Below are positions 47,901-58,500 of a stretch of 64,000 nucleotides of DNA, piece by piece. The notes beneath the pieces were generated by a model that was not told where the DNA came from, searched no databases, and worked only from the letters and a program-made list of their open reading frames with translations. Origin of the DNA: Lepturacanthus savala (taxonomy: Eukaryota > Chordata > Actinopteri > Scombriformes > Trichiuridae); assembly GCA_030544235.1 (NCBI GenBank), contig CM060470.1, positions 11,557,356 through 11,621,355 of the forward strand, written 5' to 3'. The translations under genes and the position numbers were made by a program. Positions within the stretch are counted from its first letter, which is position 1. Each line of letters starts with the position of its first letter.

Positions 47901-50900
47901 TTTCAGTCCTCATTTTCTGCTATAAAACTTCTAAAAGCAAAAATCTTTTTCGTGAGTCTCAGGGTCAAGAATCACTGATTTAGTCACACTTTCACTGTTC
48001 ACAGTTTAAGAGTTTCCAAAAATTGCACCGTAATCTAAACAGAAGTTTAGGCGATGCTAATGTGTTGTTATGGCGTTAGCAGGGCCGCTCTCACTAGCCG
48101 TTCATTGAGCAGCTCTCTCACCCCATGACAAGGAAAGCTGCCTGGTAACGGCCAGCAGACGGATATCAGTGTCTGACCAGTGGCTGCTCAGTCAGGGTTC
48201 CCGGAAATAAAAGAATCTTTTATGTGCCGCTTCAGTCCCGAAGGGGTTGTCATTTGATGCTGTGGAGTTTACAGAAGAACATTCATTCTTTAACACGACA
48301 GAAGCATCTACATCTTCATACAACATCAAAACAAGTTCTATTTACCCACAATCCTTTGCAGCAGCATTTTGAATACAGCCTCTTCCTGGGGCGTGTCCAG
48401 GCTTGTTTCAGCCTTTTTTGATAATGAAAAATGTCCAGGAATTATGAGAAAGTTGTATGTTGTTTGTTTTTGCTGCAATATTATTTTAAAATACACATGT
48501 AGATACACTTATATTTATTTGTTTGGCTTAGGTGGCTCTGCTCGGCTTGGACCTCTTATCTGCCTTAGTGACAAGGTTACAGGAGCGATTCAGAGCCCAG
48601 GTGGGAACAGGTAAGACCCAGTTGTTGCTGTTTTTTTTTTTAGTGGAATCTCTGTTGTGATATATAAGATAAATGTCACTTAGAAATCCTTTTTCTACCT
48701 CTGATATCACCTCTGATAATCGTCTTGCTCTTTTGCGTATTTTAAGGATTCAGCTTTTTGAAATTCAAAGTAAAAATTTAAATTTCAAGGTTAACCTTTT
48801 GTTAAATTTTAAAAGATCACAGTCTTCTAATCGTTTTGGGTTGGGTTTTAGATGGAGTGCACCCTCTCTTAGCGGGAGTTGCTGTGATTTCTGAACCGGA
48901 TTCTTGTGACACGAGCTTCTCGCCTCACTATCACCTTCCCGATCGCAGCTCGTTCTCCACTCCATTAGAGTAAAAATAAATCACTTTATGATTCCGACCC
49001 TTTTTTCGTGAAAGCGTGGTCACCTAAATATAAAATGCAGACATGTTTTGTAAAAGAAACAGACAACAAAAGCCTTAGACATAATCCTCCTTAGATTAAC
49101 ACCCCCAAACCTATTCATATCTTTATTAATCCTAGCCAGGCCACTGTGATCCGCTATGTCTCCTTTTCCTCTTTTTAAAGTTGCTCCCACTGTTGCGTTG
49201 AATGTCTCCTCCTGTCCTCATTCCTTTAGTTCTGCCCAGCCTTATCGATCGATTGGGAGATGCCAAAGACCAAGTGCGAGAACACGACCAAACCCTGCTG
49301 CTAAGGATCATGGACCAAGCCGCCACGCCACAGGTCATAAACTCTCTCACACAGAAACACTTTTTTTTTTTTCTGAATAAGGTGCATTTTTTTTTTCTTC
49401 CCCCCACGGGTTTAGGATTTCAGCACACAGCCTGAATTAATTCTAATGATGAATCATTTCCATCTGGTGCCATTTCTTTTTTCGTCTGCTCTAATAACAA
49501 CCCCATTGCTCTCCACGAATATACCCACGAATATAAAGGATTTGTTCAAAACTTTCCTTCCATATTAGATAATATCCGTGGCTCAAAAGCTGTTGCCATT
49601 TGTTTTCTCTCTCTGACCTTTGATACTTAATTTGGCCTTTTCTTACCCAGTAGCTGATATTCAGTTTTTCATTTATCCATGCAGGGGGGGTGGGGTATCT
49701 GAAGAAAAGGGATCAAATTTGAACTCTACCAATAATTTCTACTACTTTTCACTAGCACATTCATTTCCCAAGTACTTATTTTAGGGTAATTTATTCATGC
49801 AAGCTCTCAGAGTAATTTGGATTGTGTGGTTTTGCTAAGCTAGGTTGCTGGGAAGACAGTTCCACTTGTATGTTGCAATAGTCCATTACAACATCAATAA
49901 AACACATGTTTATATATATATATTGTGTGTGTTACTGCAGTACGTGTGGGACAGGATGCTGGGAGGCTTCAAGCATAAGAACAACAGGACCAGAGAAGGA
50001 GTGTGCCTTTGCCTCGTCGCCACACTGAGCACGTAAGCTCCCCAGCTCGCTTTACTTTCCTGTTATATCGGTTGTGGTGGTAACCATTGGAGAAAATACT
50101 GATTTGCATATAATTCCATGTTACCATATTGTTTGCCCCGGGAGCGTTTTGTGTACAATTTTCATCCGCTATCGACAAAGCCGTAATTATCATTTATTTT
50201 CGGTAGCGATCATTCCACACGCCGCTGTTTTCAATTAGCAGTCATCTCTGTTCTTTTCTTTCCATTTCAACACATCCGTATTGTATAACTAGTTATTTTT
50301 CTAACGCATGCTCTGGTTTCTTTGAGTGTATCTTCTCTTTCGGCTGATTTGCTCTAATCCTTGTCATCTAGGTATGGAGCTCAAGGTTTGACTCTCAGTA
50401 AAATCGTTCCCCACATATGTAACCTCTTGGGGGACCCTACGAGTCAGGTACGCCTAATCCTCCTTTGTCTCCCATCTCTAAAGCTTCAAAGTAGTAGCAC
50501 ATTCAGGATTTTAAAAAAAAAACTATATTACAGTTTGTGACGATGTTGACTTATTTTTCTCTGAGGTGCCATACAGGAATGCACTATAATGCTCTTACAT
50601 AGCATAAAAAAAATCCCTTTTCCTACATCTTTAACTTCTGATGAGGATTGTTTTCATTGTTTCAGTGGATTAATAGATGAATTGATTAAATAATTTAAAC
50701 TGTAATGATTTACTTACTGTCTCATCACTGTGAATAATCTGGGGAAAGCTTGAGTGTATCTGGTGAAAGATAATTTTCCTTTCATGCTCAGACACAAAAG
50801 AGGCAGCAGGCTTCTATTCCCTCGCTCTGTTCTACTCCTCCCCCTAGTGGTGGAAAATGGTATCACAGCTCTAGGAGAGAATAGTTTGCCATCAGGGGGA

Positions 50901-51401
50901 CTGATGGATTGATACCTGATGCAATGCAGGCTATGGGTCAAAACGTTTAATGAATCACAGGAGGGTCGCAACTCACCGGATCTTGTGCAAAGCTGCTAAC
51001 TTGATACTGAGAGGGAAACGCGAGGCCTCATTTCAGCTGGACATGATTTTATGCCGTCTGTGGTTGTCAGGTACGTGACGGAGCCATGAGCTGCCTGGTG
51101 GAGATCTACAGACATGTTGGAGAGAGGGTGAGGATGGATCTCAGCAAGAAGGGCTTGCCACAGTCACGGTACGACAGTAGGAATGCTGCCTCCCTTTCTC
51201 TGGACCTTATGATTGGATTTGTTTCTTTTTGACGCATTTTTCTTTAGTCATACATACACACGCACACACACCAGTGTAATTATAATAAACTGGCATAATA
51301 CTGTGAGAGGATTGTTGCTATATCCAATATGACATAATAAATACAGAGATGTGCAGAGAAAAATACATAAATAAGTAAATAATATATATGAATGAATTAA
51401 C

Positions 51402-51500
<99 letters not shown>

Positions 51501-53002
51501 GTTAGTTAGTTACTTACTAAAATACATGCATAGCTAAACAATCATACAGCCTTATGTACTACATTGATATGAAATAATACAGTATGTTGTGATAAAACCT
51601 GGTATCACATAATAAAGGTTAATATTATTGATATCATAATTTCCTATATGAAATGAAATATAATCGGGATGTAATAGAATACAATAAATTATGATGACAT
51701 AATAAAAAGTCACGAAACGCTGTATAACATAATATAAAATATGATGTAACATAATATACCATAGCATATAAAAATATAACATCACATGATGCAACATAAT
51801 AAGGCAAATGACAGTAGGAATACAATGTGATAACATACAGTGACCAGCATGACTCAATATAAAAGGCAGGTCAGGTTCTAGTGATGGGAGGAAGATTTCC
51901 TTCCATGTTCAGACACTCCATACACGGTTCTCCCCCTAGTGGCGGAATAGATTAATGCAGGCTAATTGCAAGCAGCTCTACAGTGGTAGTGTGCTCAGTG
52001 GAAAAGTGACAAAACAAAGTATTACACGAAGCGAGTGACATTCACTGCGCATACTAAAAGAGAACCTGCTATTTGAGTGGGATGTTAATGGATGCTGTCC
52101 TCCTACAGTGCAACACGCAAAGGGAAGAGAGGACATGGTCACTGCTGCAAAGCACTTCAACTAGCTCCAGGAGCACAAATAGACACAACATTTTTGGAGA
52201 AGCATTTGCTGTCGGTGTAAAATTTCAGGTTTCTTACATCGAAGAAGTTCCTCTTTAACACAATTGGAGATAAAGGTAGATATAATAATAATAATATATA
52301 ATAATAAAAAAAAAAATCACAGTAAGTGCACGTGTATATGCTCATGACAGCACATGACCAACCACTTTAACTGATCTATAAGCCATCTCCATAGAAGGGA
52401 TGAATATAATTAGTTTGAAATTCTTCGATTCACATTTTTTCCCACTAGCAAGGGCACTAAAATGACATGCATAGCACAGTTATTTAAACTGACACATAGA
52501 GCAAAACCTCTTCTCAAGTCTCCAAAACTCCCCCAAAAAAATGTCTGCTTTACACACAGAACATGGTTCTCTGCATAAGGCAACAACAATCTGATATAAA
52601 GTGGCATGTTGCCATTTCAGAAACACTGACATTCAAAATAACATCACATGGATATATCTGCTACCTGGCCAAGGATTTAAATGGTTATTTGTTACCAGGT
52701 CAATCAGGGAGTAGAACTATAAAAAGACCACAGGTGATGAGGAGGCGCTTGTCCAGACCCAGCTGTGCAGCAAGATGCTGCCTATTTATTTATTTATTTT
52801 TTCTGCACATTTTTCCCCCTGCAATCTGCACATACTCCTGTGCATGTGAACAATCTAAACAATGTTTTACGACTTGAACTATTTTAGTATTACAGCAAAG
52901 CTACTAAAGATGAGTGCTGCTAATGTAATCACATCTCAACATGTCCACACTTTTTTTTTTTTTTTACACTGGACCATATGTCTGCATTACACCATCCCCT
53001 CC

Positions 53003-53038
<36 letters not shown>

Positions 53039-53252
53039 GGCCTCAGTGCCAGTTAGTCGTCTGCCATCGCCTGCCACTTTGGTTTTTACTTCCCTTTCTG
53101 TTTTTTTCTTGCCATATTTATTGCAACCTCTGTGAGGATCTGCTTTTGATTCTCTTTTCTCTTCCCCGTTTGCTGTTACAGGTTGAATGTAATCTTCAGT
53201 AAATTCGATGAAGTCCAAAGATCAGGGAACATGATCTCATCCTCTGGCTCAG
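20987..53252 (+). CDS. clasp1: CLASP1, CLIP-associating microtubule-stabilising protein; 5' coding exons only (gene continues off the right edge)
   Basis: CLASPs bind microtubule plus ends and EB/CLIP proteins and promote rescue. Coding exons here: 20987-21184, 48532-48610, 49230-49333, 49941-50032, 50372-50447, 51071-51168 and 53182-53252. All have AG/GT borders and phases that agree, giving the first ~239 residues of a protein usually ~1500 long. The start reads MTEPSMENCLAQVLQKD, close to human MEPRMESCLAQVLQKD. Later exons contain LPSLIDRLGDAKD, YVWDRMLGGFKHKN, LSKIVPHICNLLGDP, EIYRHVGERV and LNVIFSKFDEVQ, which are hallmarks of the first TOG (HEAT-repeat) domain. The last exon ends in phase 1, just after TOG1. 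I chose the first ATG because it is in frame through the conserved block. The nifk neighbour supports CLASP1 rather than CLASP2. The TOG2, Ser-rich and C-terminal CLIP-binding parts lie outside the window. Confidence 0.95.
24424..24705. mobile_element. Foldback-type repeat (GGGCTGCAACTAA family)
   Basis: Opens AGGGCTGCAACTAATGACTA, followed by AATC/GATTA palindromic motifs and closing with AATTAATCAATTATCAATA. A diverged relative covers about 27270-27500. This end sequence is common in fish genomes. The class is not certain. Confidence 0.5.
26753..27266. mobile_element. Nonautonomous DNA element with long internal inverted repeat
   Basis: Ends are AAAGGGATAGTTCAAC and, inverted, AAAAAGGATAGTTTGGAG. 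Inside, segments around 26868-27000 (CTGAGCTATTACTACATAGC, GACCTGCACATTCACCACGC) recur inverted at about 27140-27235 (GCGTGGTGAATGTGCAGGTC, GAAACCAAAAAATACCATAA). No coding potential. A foldback element in clasp1 intron 2. Confidence 0.65.
27655..27960. mobile_element. hAT-like element, one end recognised
   Basis: CAGCGGTTCCCAACCTTTTC at 27655 is a typical hAT-derived terminus. A possible weak partner, AGGGAACCATTG, lies near 27950. No convincing target duplication was found, so the right limit is provisional. Confidence 0.4.
29238..29400 (+). mobile_element. Degenerate tRNA-derived SINE
   Basis: GGGGGGCTGTGGCTCAGGAGG has a tRNA-like A box (TGGCTCAGGAGG). It is followed by ACGTCCTTGAACAAGATACTG and GCCGGCGGTGCCAGCACTGTG, which correspond to the conserved body of a widespread fish SINE. 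The B box is eroded. Confidence 0.55.
30548..30788. mobile_element. hAT-like nonautonomous element
   Basis: Begins CAGCGTTTCCCACAGA and ends TGTGTGGGAAACACTG, inverted terminal repeats. The internal palindrome TGTGGCGCTGCGCCACA is shared with the fragment ending at 19715. No transposase frame. Confidence 0.65.
35539..36028. mobile_element. Tc1/mariner-like element, internally deleted (copy B)
   Basis: TACAGCTCTGGAAAAAAAAA at the left and TTTTTTTTTCAGAGCTGTGTA at the right are inverted. Interior blocks such as ATCAATATTTGGTG-like and TTTTTATTTGGAATTTGGTG match the subterminal regions of full-length fish Tc1 elements. At 490 bp it lacks the transposase gene. It is the best preserved of three copies. 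Confidence 0.8.
44144..44370. mobile_element. Tc1/mariner-like element, internally deleted (copy C)
   Basis: The right half is well preserved: GGAATGGCTGGAATACATGT, AGAGATGCTGATTCC and TGCAGTGGTCTCTTATTTT, ending in CCAGAGCTGTAG. The left end near CTACAATTACTG is eroded. The copies at 1068 and 35539 show the same GATGCTG and ACATGTA blocks on the other strand. Confidence 0.7.
47567..47977. mobile_element. hAT-type nonautonomous DNA element
   Basis: Begins CAGCGGTTCTCAAA and ends AAGAATCACTG, imperfect terminal inverted repeats of the type used by hAT elements. It is flanked by ATTTAATC (47559-47566) and ATTTAGTC (47978-47985), a 7-of-8 target-site duplication. It carries no transposase frame. 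It ends about 33 bp from the 3' end of U4atac. Confidence 0.75.
48010..48140 (-). ncRNA. rnu4atac: U4atac small nuclear RNA (minor spliceosome)
   Basis: U4atac pairs with U6atac in the U12-type spliceosome tri-snRNP. On the minus strand, TCCTTGTCATGGGG (48134-48121) matches 13 of 14 positions of the complement of human U6atac (stem I), and TGCTAACGCC provides stem II. The 5' stem-loop between them shows the 15.5K-binding kink-turn: GCTGCTC-AATGA / GA-GAGCGGC, with AATGA and AGTGA as in human U4atac but a different flanking stem. The 3' stem-loop pairs GCATCG/CGGTGC and CTAAAC/GTTTAG around TTCT. An Sm site, AATTTTTGG, is at 48024-48016. Human RNU4ATAC likewise lies inside CLASP1 on the opposite strand. 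Ends are set by alignment to the human RNA and may be off by a few nucleotides. PSE and 3' box were not confidently placed. Confidence 0.93.
51407..51498. repeat. (TA)n microsatellite, about 90 bp
   Basis: The longest simple repeat in the window, in the clasp1 intron after the exon ending at 51168. It is followed by about 300 bp of degenerate ATAATATGA-like sequence (51540-51840), probably a decayed extension of the same kind of repeat. Confidence 0.95.
53001..53038. repeat. (CT)n tract
   Basis: Near-pure CT tract about 140 bp upstream of the clasp1 exon at 53182. It may add pyrimidine content near the acceptor but is too far away to be the tract itself. Confidence 0.9.
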
Positions 53253-55439
53253 GTCGGTATTCCTCCCTCTGTGATCATTATTTCGTCTCACCGCTCCAGC
53301 TTCTGTTTTTATCTCTTATGCAGTACACAGACGGTTTGTCGACTTATAAGATTCTTGAGATAGTCTTCCTCTCGTTTCACAAATGTCCAGCTTGAATATA
53401 AAGGATTTTGTAGCCTCAGTATAACACGGTACACACAGCCTTCGCCATCCAGGCGTTTCTTCGTTTTCCCCTCAGTCTCGTCCCGGGATGTCAGCTCCTT
53501 TAATGTGTGTGCGTTGCTATGTTTAGGAAGCAGGGGAGGGCGGTAGACCAGACAGACAGCCTGTGGCTAGAGGGGATGAGTTTTCTCCACAGGAGGCTGG
53601 CGTCCCCTGTAGCTTTCGGACGTCCCCCTGCGGGGCCAGAGACCAGAAACAAACCGCCAGAAAAATGGCAACACGAGACAGATCTTTGTTCCTATATTTG
53701 TTCACTTAACGTTTAGCGTCTCAGCGCAGGCGGAGCTGCTCTGACACCCCTCGCTGCTGACTCTTCTTTCATTACATCCACTCTGCTTTTAAAGAGGAAA
53801 CGGGCGAGCCCTGGAGAGAACGGTTAAGACAGGGCTCAGCGTTTAAACAACAGCCTGCAGCACGTTGTGTTGTGACACAGGTCAGCTTGCTGTTGAGGAA
53901 GGGCGAGCTGACAGATGATAAATGAATGTCATTGTTTTCTGTTTGTCTGTGCATCGGGGGGATAGGTCCTAGTCCGCTGTTTGGTCATAAAGCGTCACAC
54001 CTGAGGGTGACGTTAAAGTAAACCAGCTAACTTCAGCTGGATTCGGATTTCGTGTAAACAAGGCTTTTCCGCTGACTCATACTGTACCGCAGCTATTTTT
54101 ATCCAGAGCTTATTTCAGTATCGCATTTTTGATTTACAGTGGACTTGTTCATGCCAGCGTTAATTAGCCCTCCACGTGAAGATTAGTAAATTCATACGAG
54201 CCTCTGCACAAGCGTTCTTAAGAGAAGAGAACAACTCCTAACAGGAAAGAGAGCTGGTCGTCAAATTTGAAAAACGCAGGCGCTCACCAGGCAGGAAGGG
54301 TTGGACGAAAGATGCTTTCTGATTGCATTATGGGAATTGTAGGATCCATTATTGCCATACAAATAGAGATTGAAAGTTGGAATATCTCGACCTCTGCGTT
54401 ATGGAGTGTAGCAGCTGGTAGCGTAATGATGCCCGATAATGTAATAAATTTTCTCTTTAAAATATAAAAGGACGATAACGTAATAACTATCCAATAATGT
54501 AATAAAAGTGTTGAATTGAGATATGTTGTAACTTCTAAAATACAATAAATAAAAGGGACTGAAGAAAGCTGAGGGTTTAAAGGAATTAAGTTGTGTCCAC
54601 ATAATTGGAGCAAAGCAGATAGCCTTCGTGCAAAACCCACCATTGTCTTATTGTCTTATATAAGAGTTTGGTAATCTGCTTTATTATATCGTCTTATTAT
54701 TTCTTGAGAAATCCCATTTTACTGTGTGGGAGAAGAACCCACATTCTCATTTAGCAGAGTTATAACACAAATGAAAATATTGCTGAGTATGAGTCACTGT
54801 GCACGCAGTCACTCCCAGTAATCTCCACGTTTGTTGCCGAGCAAAAGCAAAAAAAAGTCGTAGCGGCTCCTAAAACAGCCTAGCGTCACATCGGTCGTTA
54901 TTTCACAGCAGCACCAAATTGACTCTGCAGCTGCAGACGAGGTTTTTTTCATTTGAATCCGTTTGCCTCAGAGCGGAGAAGAATTTCTGACGTCATTGTG
55001 GACCCGAGAACGAGCCGCGGCGTTCGACAGCCCTTCAGCTTAGTGTGATAGTTTGCGCGACGTCCCCCGAAACGAGCTCCTAAGCTCAAGCACATTTGAC
55101 AGTTGTGCTGCAGAGAGATTCGAGGACTGCTGAAGGAGGGATTATGCACAGTAAAATATCTTGAGTTAGAGTCGTATACGTTTCACTATACAGCTGAATA
55201 CAGCTCATCTTTCCAGTCGAAATAACTGTGCAGAAATACTTCTGAGAGATGGAGGCGGCGACTCCGCTGTGGCGCTGTCACAAAGGCAACAGAGGGATAG
55301 GGGATGGGAGGGGAGAATTAGGGGGAAGAGCAGAGAGATTGTAGAGGGATAGAAAGAAGCGAGGGAGGGAGGAGAGGGAGGGGAGGGATGGCGAGCAAAA
55401 CAAAGCAGCCATTTCTATAGCAGCACCGAGAGGTAAACA

Positions 55440-55559
55440 GTGAGTGAGAGATATAGGGCAGAGAGCAGAGAGCGAGTCGAGCTGATCAGCTGTGCGGCAG
55501 CATTCCTCCCCAGATTCGGCAACCTTCAGGGCGGCTTTGCACCATGACAGCAGGAGAAG
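55440..55559 (+). CDS. clasp1: clasp1 internal alternative first exon (short, TOG1-less isoform start)
   Basis: ACCATGACAG at 55541-55550 gives an ATG at 55544 in a good context, followed by GCA GGA GAA G and a strong donor GTAAGG at 55560. The predicted N-terminus is MTAGE plus a split codon. The exon ends in phase 1, exactly as the last TOG1 exon does at 53252, so both can splice to the same next exon. Upstream sequence (55250-55500) is strongly purine-rich (GA/GGGA) and promoter-like. CLASP2 has known beta and gamma isoforms made this way from short internal first exons. The 5' limit given is a guess; only the ATG and donor are read from the sequence. Confidence 0.6.
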
Positions 55560-58500
55560 GTAAGGCTGGAAATAGAATGTTTCCTCTTCGCCACAGTGAG
55601 GTCAGATCACACATGTCTGATAGAGGTTCGGATGGCAGATGGTTCATCCCGCTCCATAGCGGTTGTTTGTTTTTTGCGCATGTGAAGGGGTGATAGCTCG
55701 ATAACATGTGTCATTTTTTTTTTTTTTTTCAATCCAACTCAGCCCTGTCAGGCGATAAAGCCGGTTGATGAATAAGAAAGCGGCATCTGTAGTTTCTCAT
55801 TGATGCCTCAAGTCGTCAGAGACACTATCGCTCTCAAGCGGATTCGCTTAAACGCTGGTTATTTTGCGTCAGGGAAAGGTTACATGTCACGCCGCATGTT
55901 TATCTCTGTACCGTGAAAGCACTTTTGCCTTTGGTCTTCTCTCAGCACCTTGAGCGACAGCTTGTCTCAAGCAGCTTTTTTTTTTTCATCTCAGACCGGT
56001 CTCCAAGAGGAGAGCTGAGCGAGTTACTGCCAGTATGGAGACTGTTAGAATTCACTGTCTATTTTTGGATATAATTCATGCATTCCGTTCAATCCTAGCT
56101 TCTTTCATGTAATCTGGTTCATTTTGGATCACTTGGATCGGCGATTACCTCATGATACAATAACTTCACACTACTTGGACCTAGATTATCGTGATACAGC
56201 GATAACATAATCAATGCATTGCAAGAAAAAAGAAAAACGTTTGCAAACCCCCACAGTTTGAATCCCAAAATTCAAATTTTAAAGAAAAGGATCTTTGGCA
56301 TTAGTGTATCAAAATTTTATTGCGGTTTGAAGTACTTACTGTATATTGCAACATCCAGTTTTATTTAGTTATGATGGAATACTTTGAGTAATGGTATGAA
56401 ATGGTGTTAATTCATGAACGGTAGTAATTGAACCGTCCTTGCTTCCTTATCTGCTAAATTTGTTGTAATAAACAATTTTCTGATTATGCTTGCATTGAAT
56501 TGCTCTTGTTTTGAAGAAAACAAATTAGAAGTAACTCATTTGGTTGATGCCTTCGGAAGAGAAAGAGTTTTCCTCTTTGAGAAACAGTGATTGACAGTTG
56601 AAACCATTTACAGAACCTGTTAGTTGCATGTTGTTGTATGTTCATAATCAATAAATACTCATTTTTCAAATAATCAATCAGTTCTTAGAGTTTCAAAAAT
56701 GGTGTCAACTTATTTTAGATAACAAAGTGCTGATAATTTAAAGTGACTTATTATTTTTAAGTGGCACTGCCACTGCTAAGTTTCTTGTGTGGATGTGTCA
56801 GTCTGGGTCTGCAGGGATCCATTTATAGCAGATCAATGCATAATGCAAAGTAACATTTGGGATAGAGGCAGCACTTATAGCCACAGCGGAGACAGTCAGC
56901 CAGCAGCAGCTACGTCCTAAAAATGTGGGAAAACTGCGAGAGTGGGCGGATTGTTGTAGCCACATTTGCCAATAGGTTCTCAGTTTCTTCAACACAATCA
57001 CAGAAACCTCTTTGTAATTGGCTGAATCCCTCAGGCCGCGCGTGTGTGCGTGTGTGAGCCGCTTTCAGCGTCCTCAGTTCGTTGCTGTTACATAAACACT
57101 GCAGACACTGCAAGAAGTGTTTTGGTTTTTTTCCTCAGCAGCAGCAAGCTGAGGGCACAGCAGATCTTGAATTGCTCATGTTTATCTCCATCATGTCAGT
57201 GGGTTTAAGAATTTGCAGATAATTTCTTCCGAATACCTTGTTTAAAACCTCTATGAGCCTCTGTGCTCGGTTGGGTTTACTGCCTTCGCCGGAATCACTC
57301 GACCGTAATTTAATCTTTCTGGCACTAACTGATTCTCCACACTTCTTCAAACACTTAACTAAAAGCAAGTCAATAAAAATGTCTTAATTACGGTGTCGCT
57401 GATGTTATTTCATGGGATCCGTCTACAAAAAAAAAAGAGAGAAATGACAAGATTCTTAGAGCTTTGAAGGCAAAACTTTTTTTCCCCAGGATTATTAGCC
57501 TTTCCAATGTCAAACTCATGTGTCAGCTAGACTCAAGCTAGACGCATTGATTTTTGGGTAACGCAAGTGCCACACGGGTGCTTCAGGCTGTGTGTGCAAG
57601 CGTGCATTTGTGTCTGCTCTTATGTATCGCACCATCTAGGAAACCAGTAACACCGCCGGTAAAGGAGCAGGGGAAAAGGAAAGGAGGGATGAATGCAGGA
57701 GAAGGAATGCTTTCATTAAGGAAGCCCTTTGATCATTACACACATAGTGCACACACACTGCACGGCTTTGCAAAGAGCTTAACGTTTTTTTTTTCTTATG
57801 CGTGTATGGATTTTGTGTGGGCGTGTGCGTGCGTGCGTCTGTGAATCCGCTGCTGCTGCTATTGGCTGCTGCTCAGTGCGGAGGAGGCTCTGGCTTGGTA
57901 GAGAAACAACTTGTCTATATTTGGTGTTGCATACCCATTTTATTTTTGAGAGCCCAATGCTTGGAAAGTAATAGGTTCAGGTATTTTGCACCATTCCTTC
58001 ACTAAATATTATTGATATATGTACATACACAATATCCTAAAATAGTTTTTAGGGGTTAGGCTTTTGTCTGTAGCTTGTAACTCTATCCTGTCATGACTTT
58101 TGACCTTTTAAATACACACAAGTTAGTTAGTTAAATCACAACAAAGGGGTTCATTTCACACATCCTCTCAATTGTACCCTGCATACTTACAAAAGAAATC
58201 GAATAATATGGCAACAGTTTGATTTAAAATGCTTTTATTGCTACCAAGTCAAGTATTTAACAAAGCTGTAATAATAGGGATGGTGCTATTGTAATTTGTT
58301 TATATTGTCAACAAAGCCTATTTAAGATGTACATTAAAAAAAGTAGTTTCCAAGTATGAAGTTTAATTTTTAAAAATGGCCAAGATTCCTAAGCTGTCCA
58401 CTGTAGTTTTTATAGATGTTACTGAAACAGGGGAGGAAATCATGCAAATTTATTGGGTAGCATTTTTGTCTGTGTGAAATATCAATCAATATTTTCCATA

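Larger units (their letters stand above)
21185..48531 (+). other. clasp1 intron 2 (27.3 kb)
   Basis: Very long intron with no plus-strand coding exon that I can support. It contains the antisense U4atac gene (48010-48140) and many transposon relics: hAT-type at 27655, 30548 and 47567; Tc1-like at 35539 and 44144; foldback elements at 24424 and 26753; SINE-like at 29238. TTTTAGTC-rich repetitive sequence begins right after the donor (about 21250-21880). There are also a GA tract near 23290-23326 and a TG tract near 45141-45180. Patches of higher G+C (about 32080-32350, 43080-43260, 45950-46200) could be enhancers or extra promoters, but nothing in them was recognised. Confidence 0.55.

Noticed and set aside
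51407..51840. Possible CRISPR-like or satellite array
   Set aside because: It is a (TA)n microsatellite followed by degenerate AT-rich sequence, with no regular repeat-spacer period.
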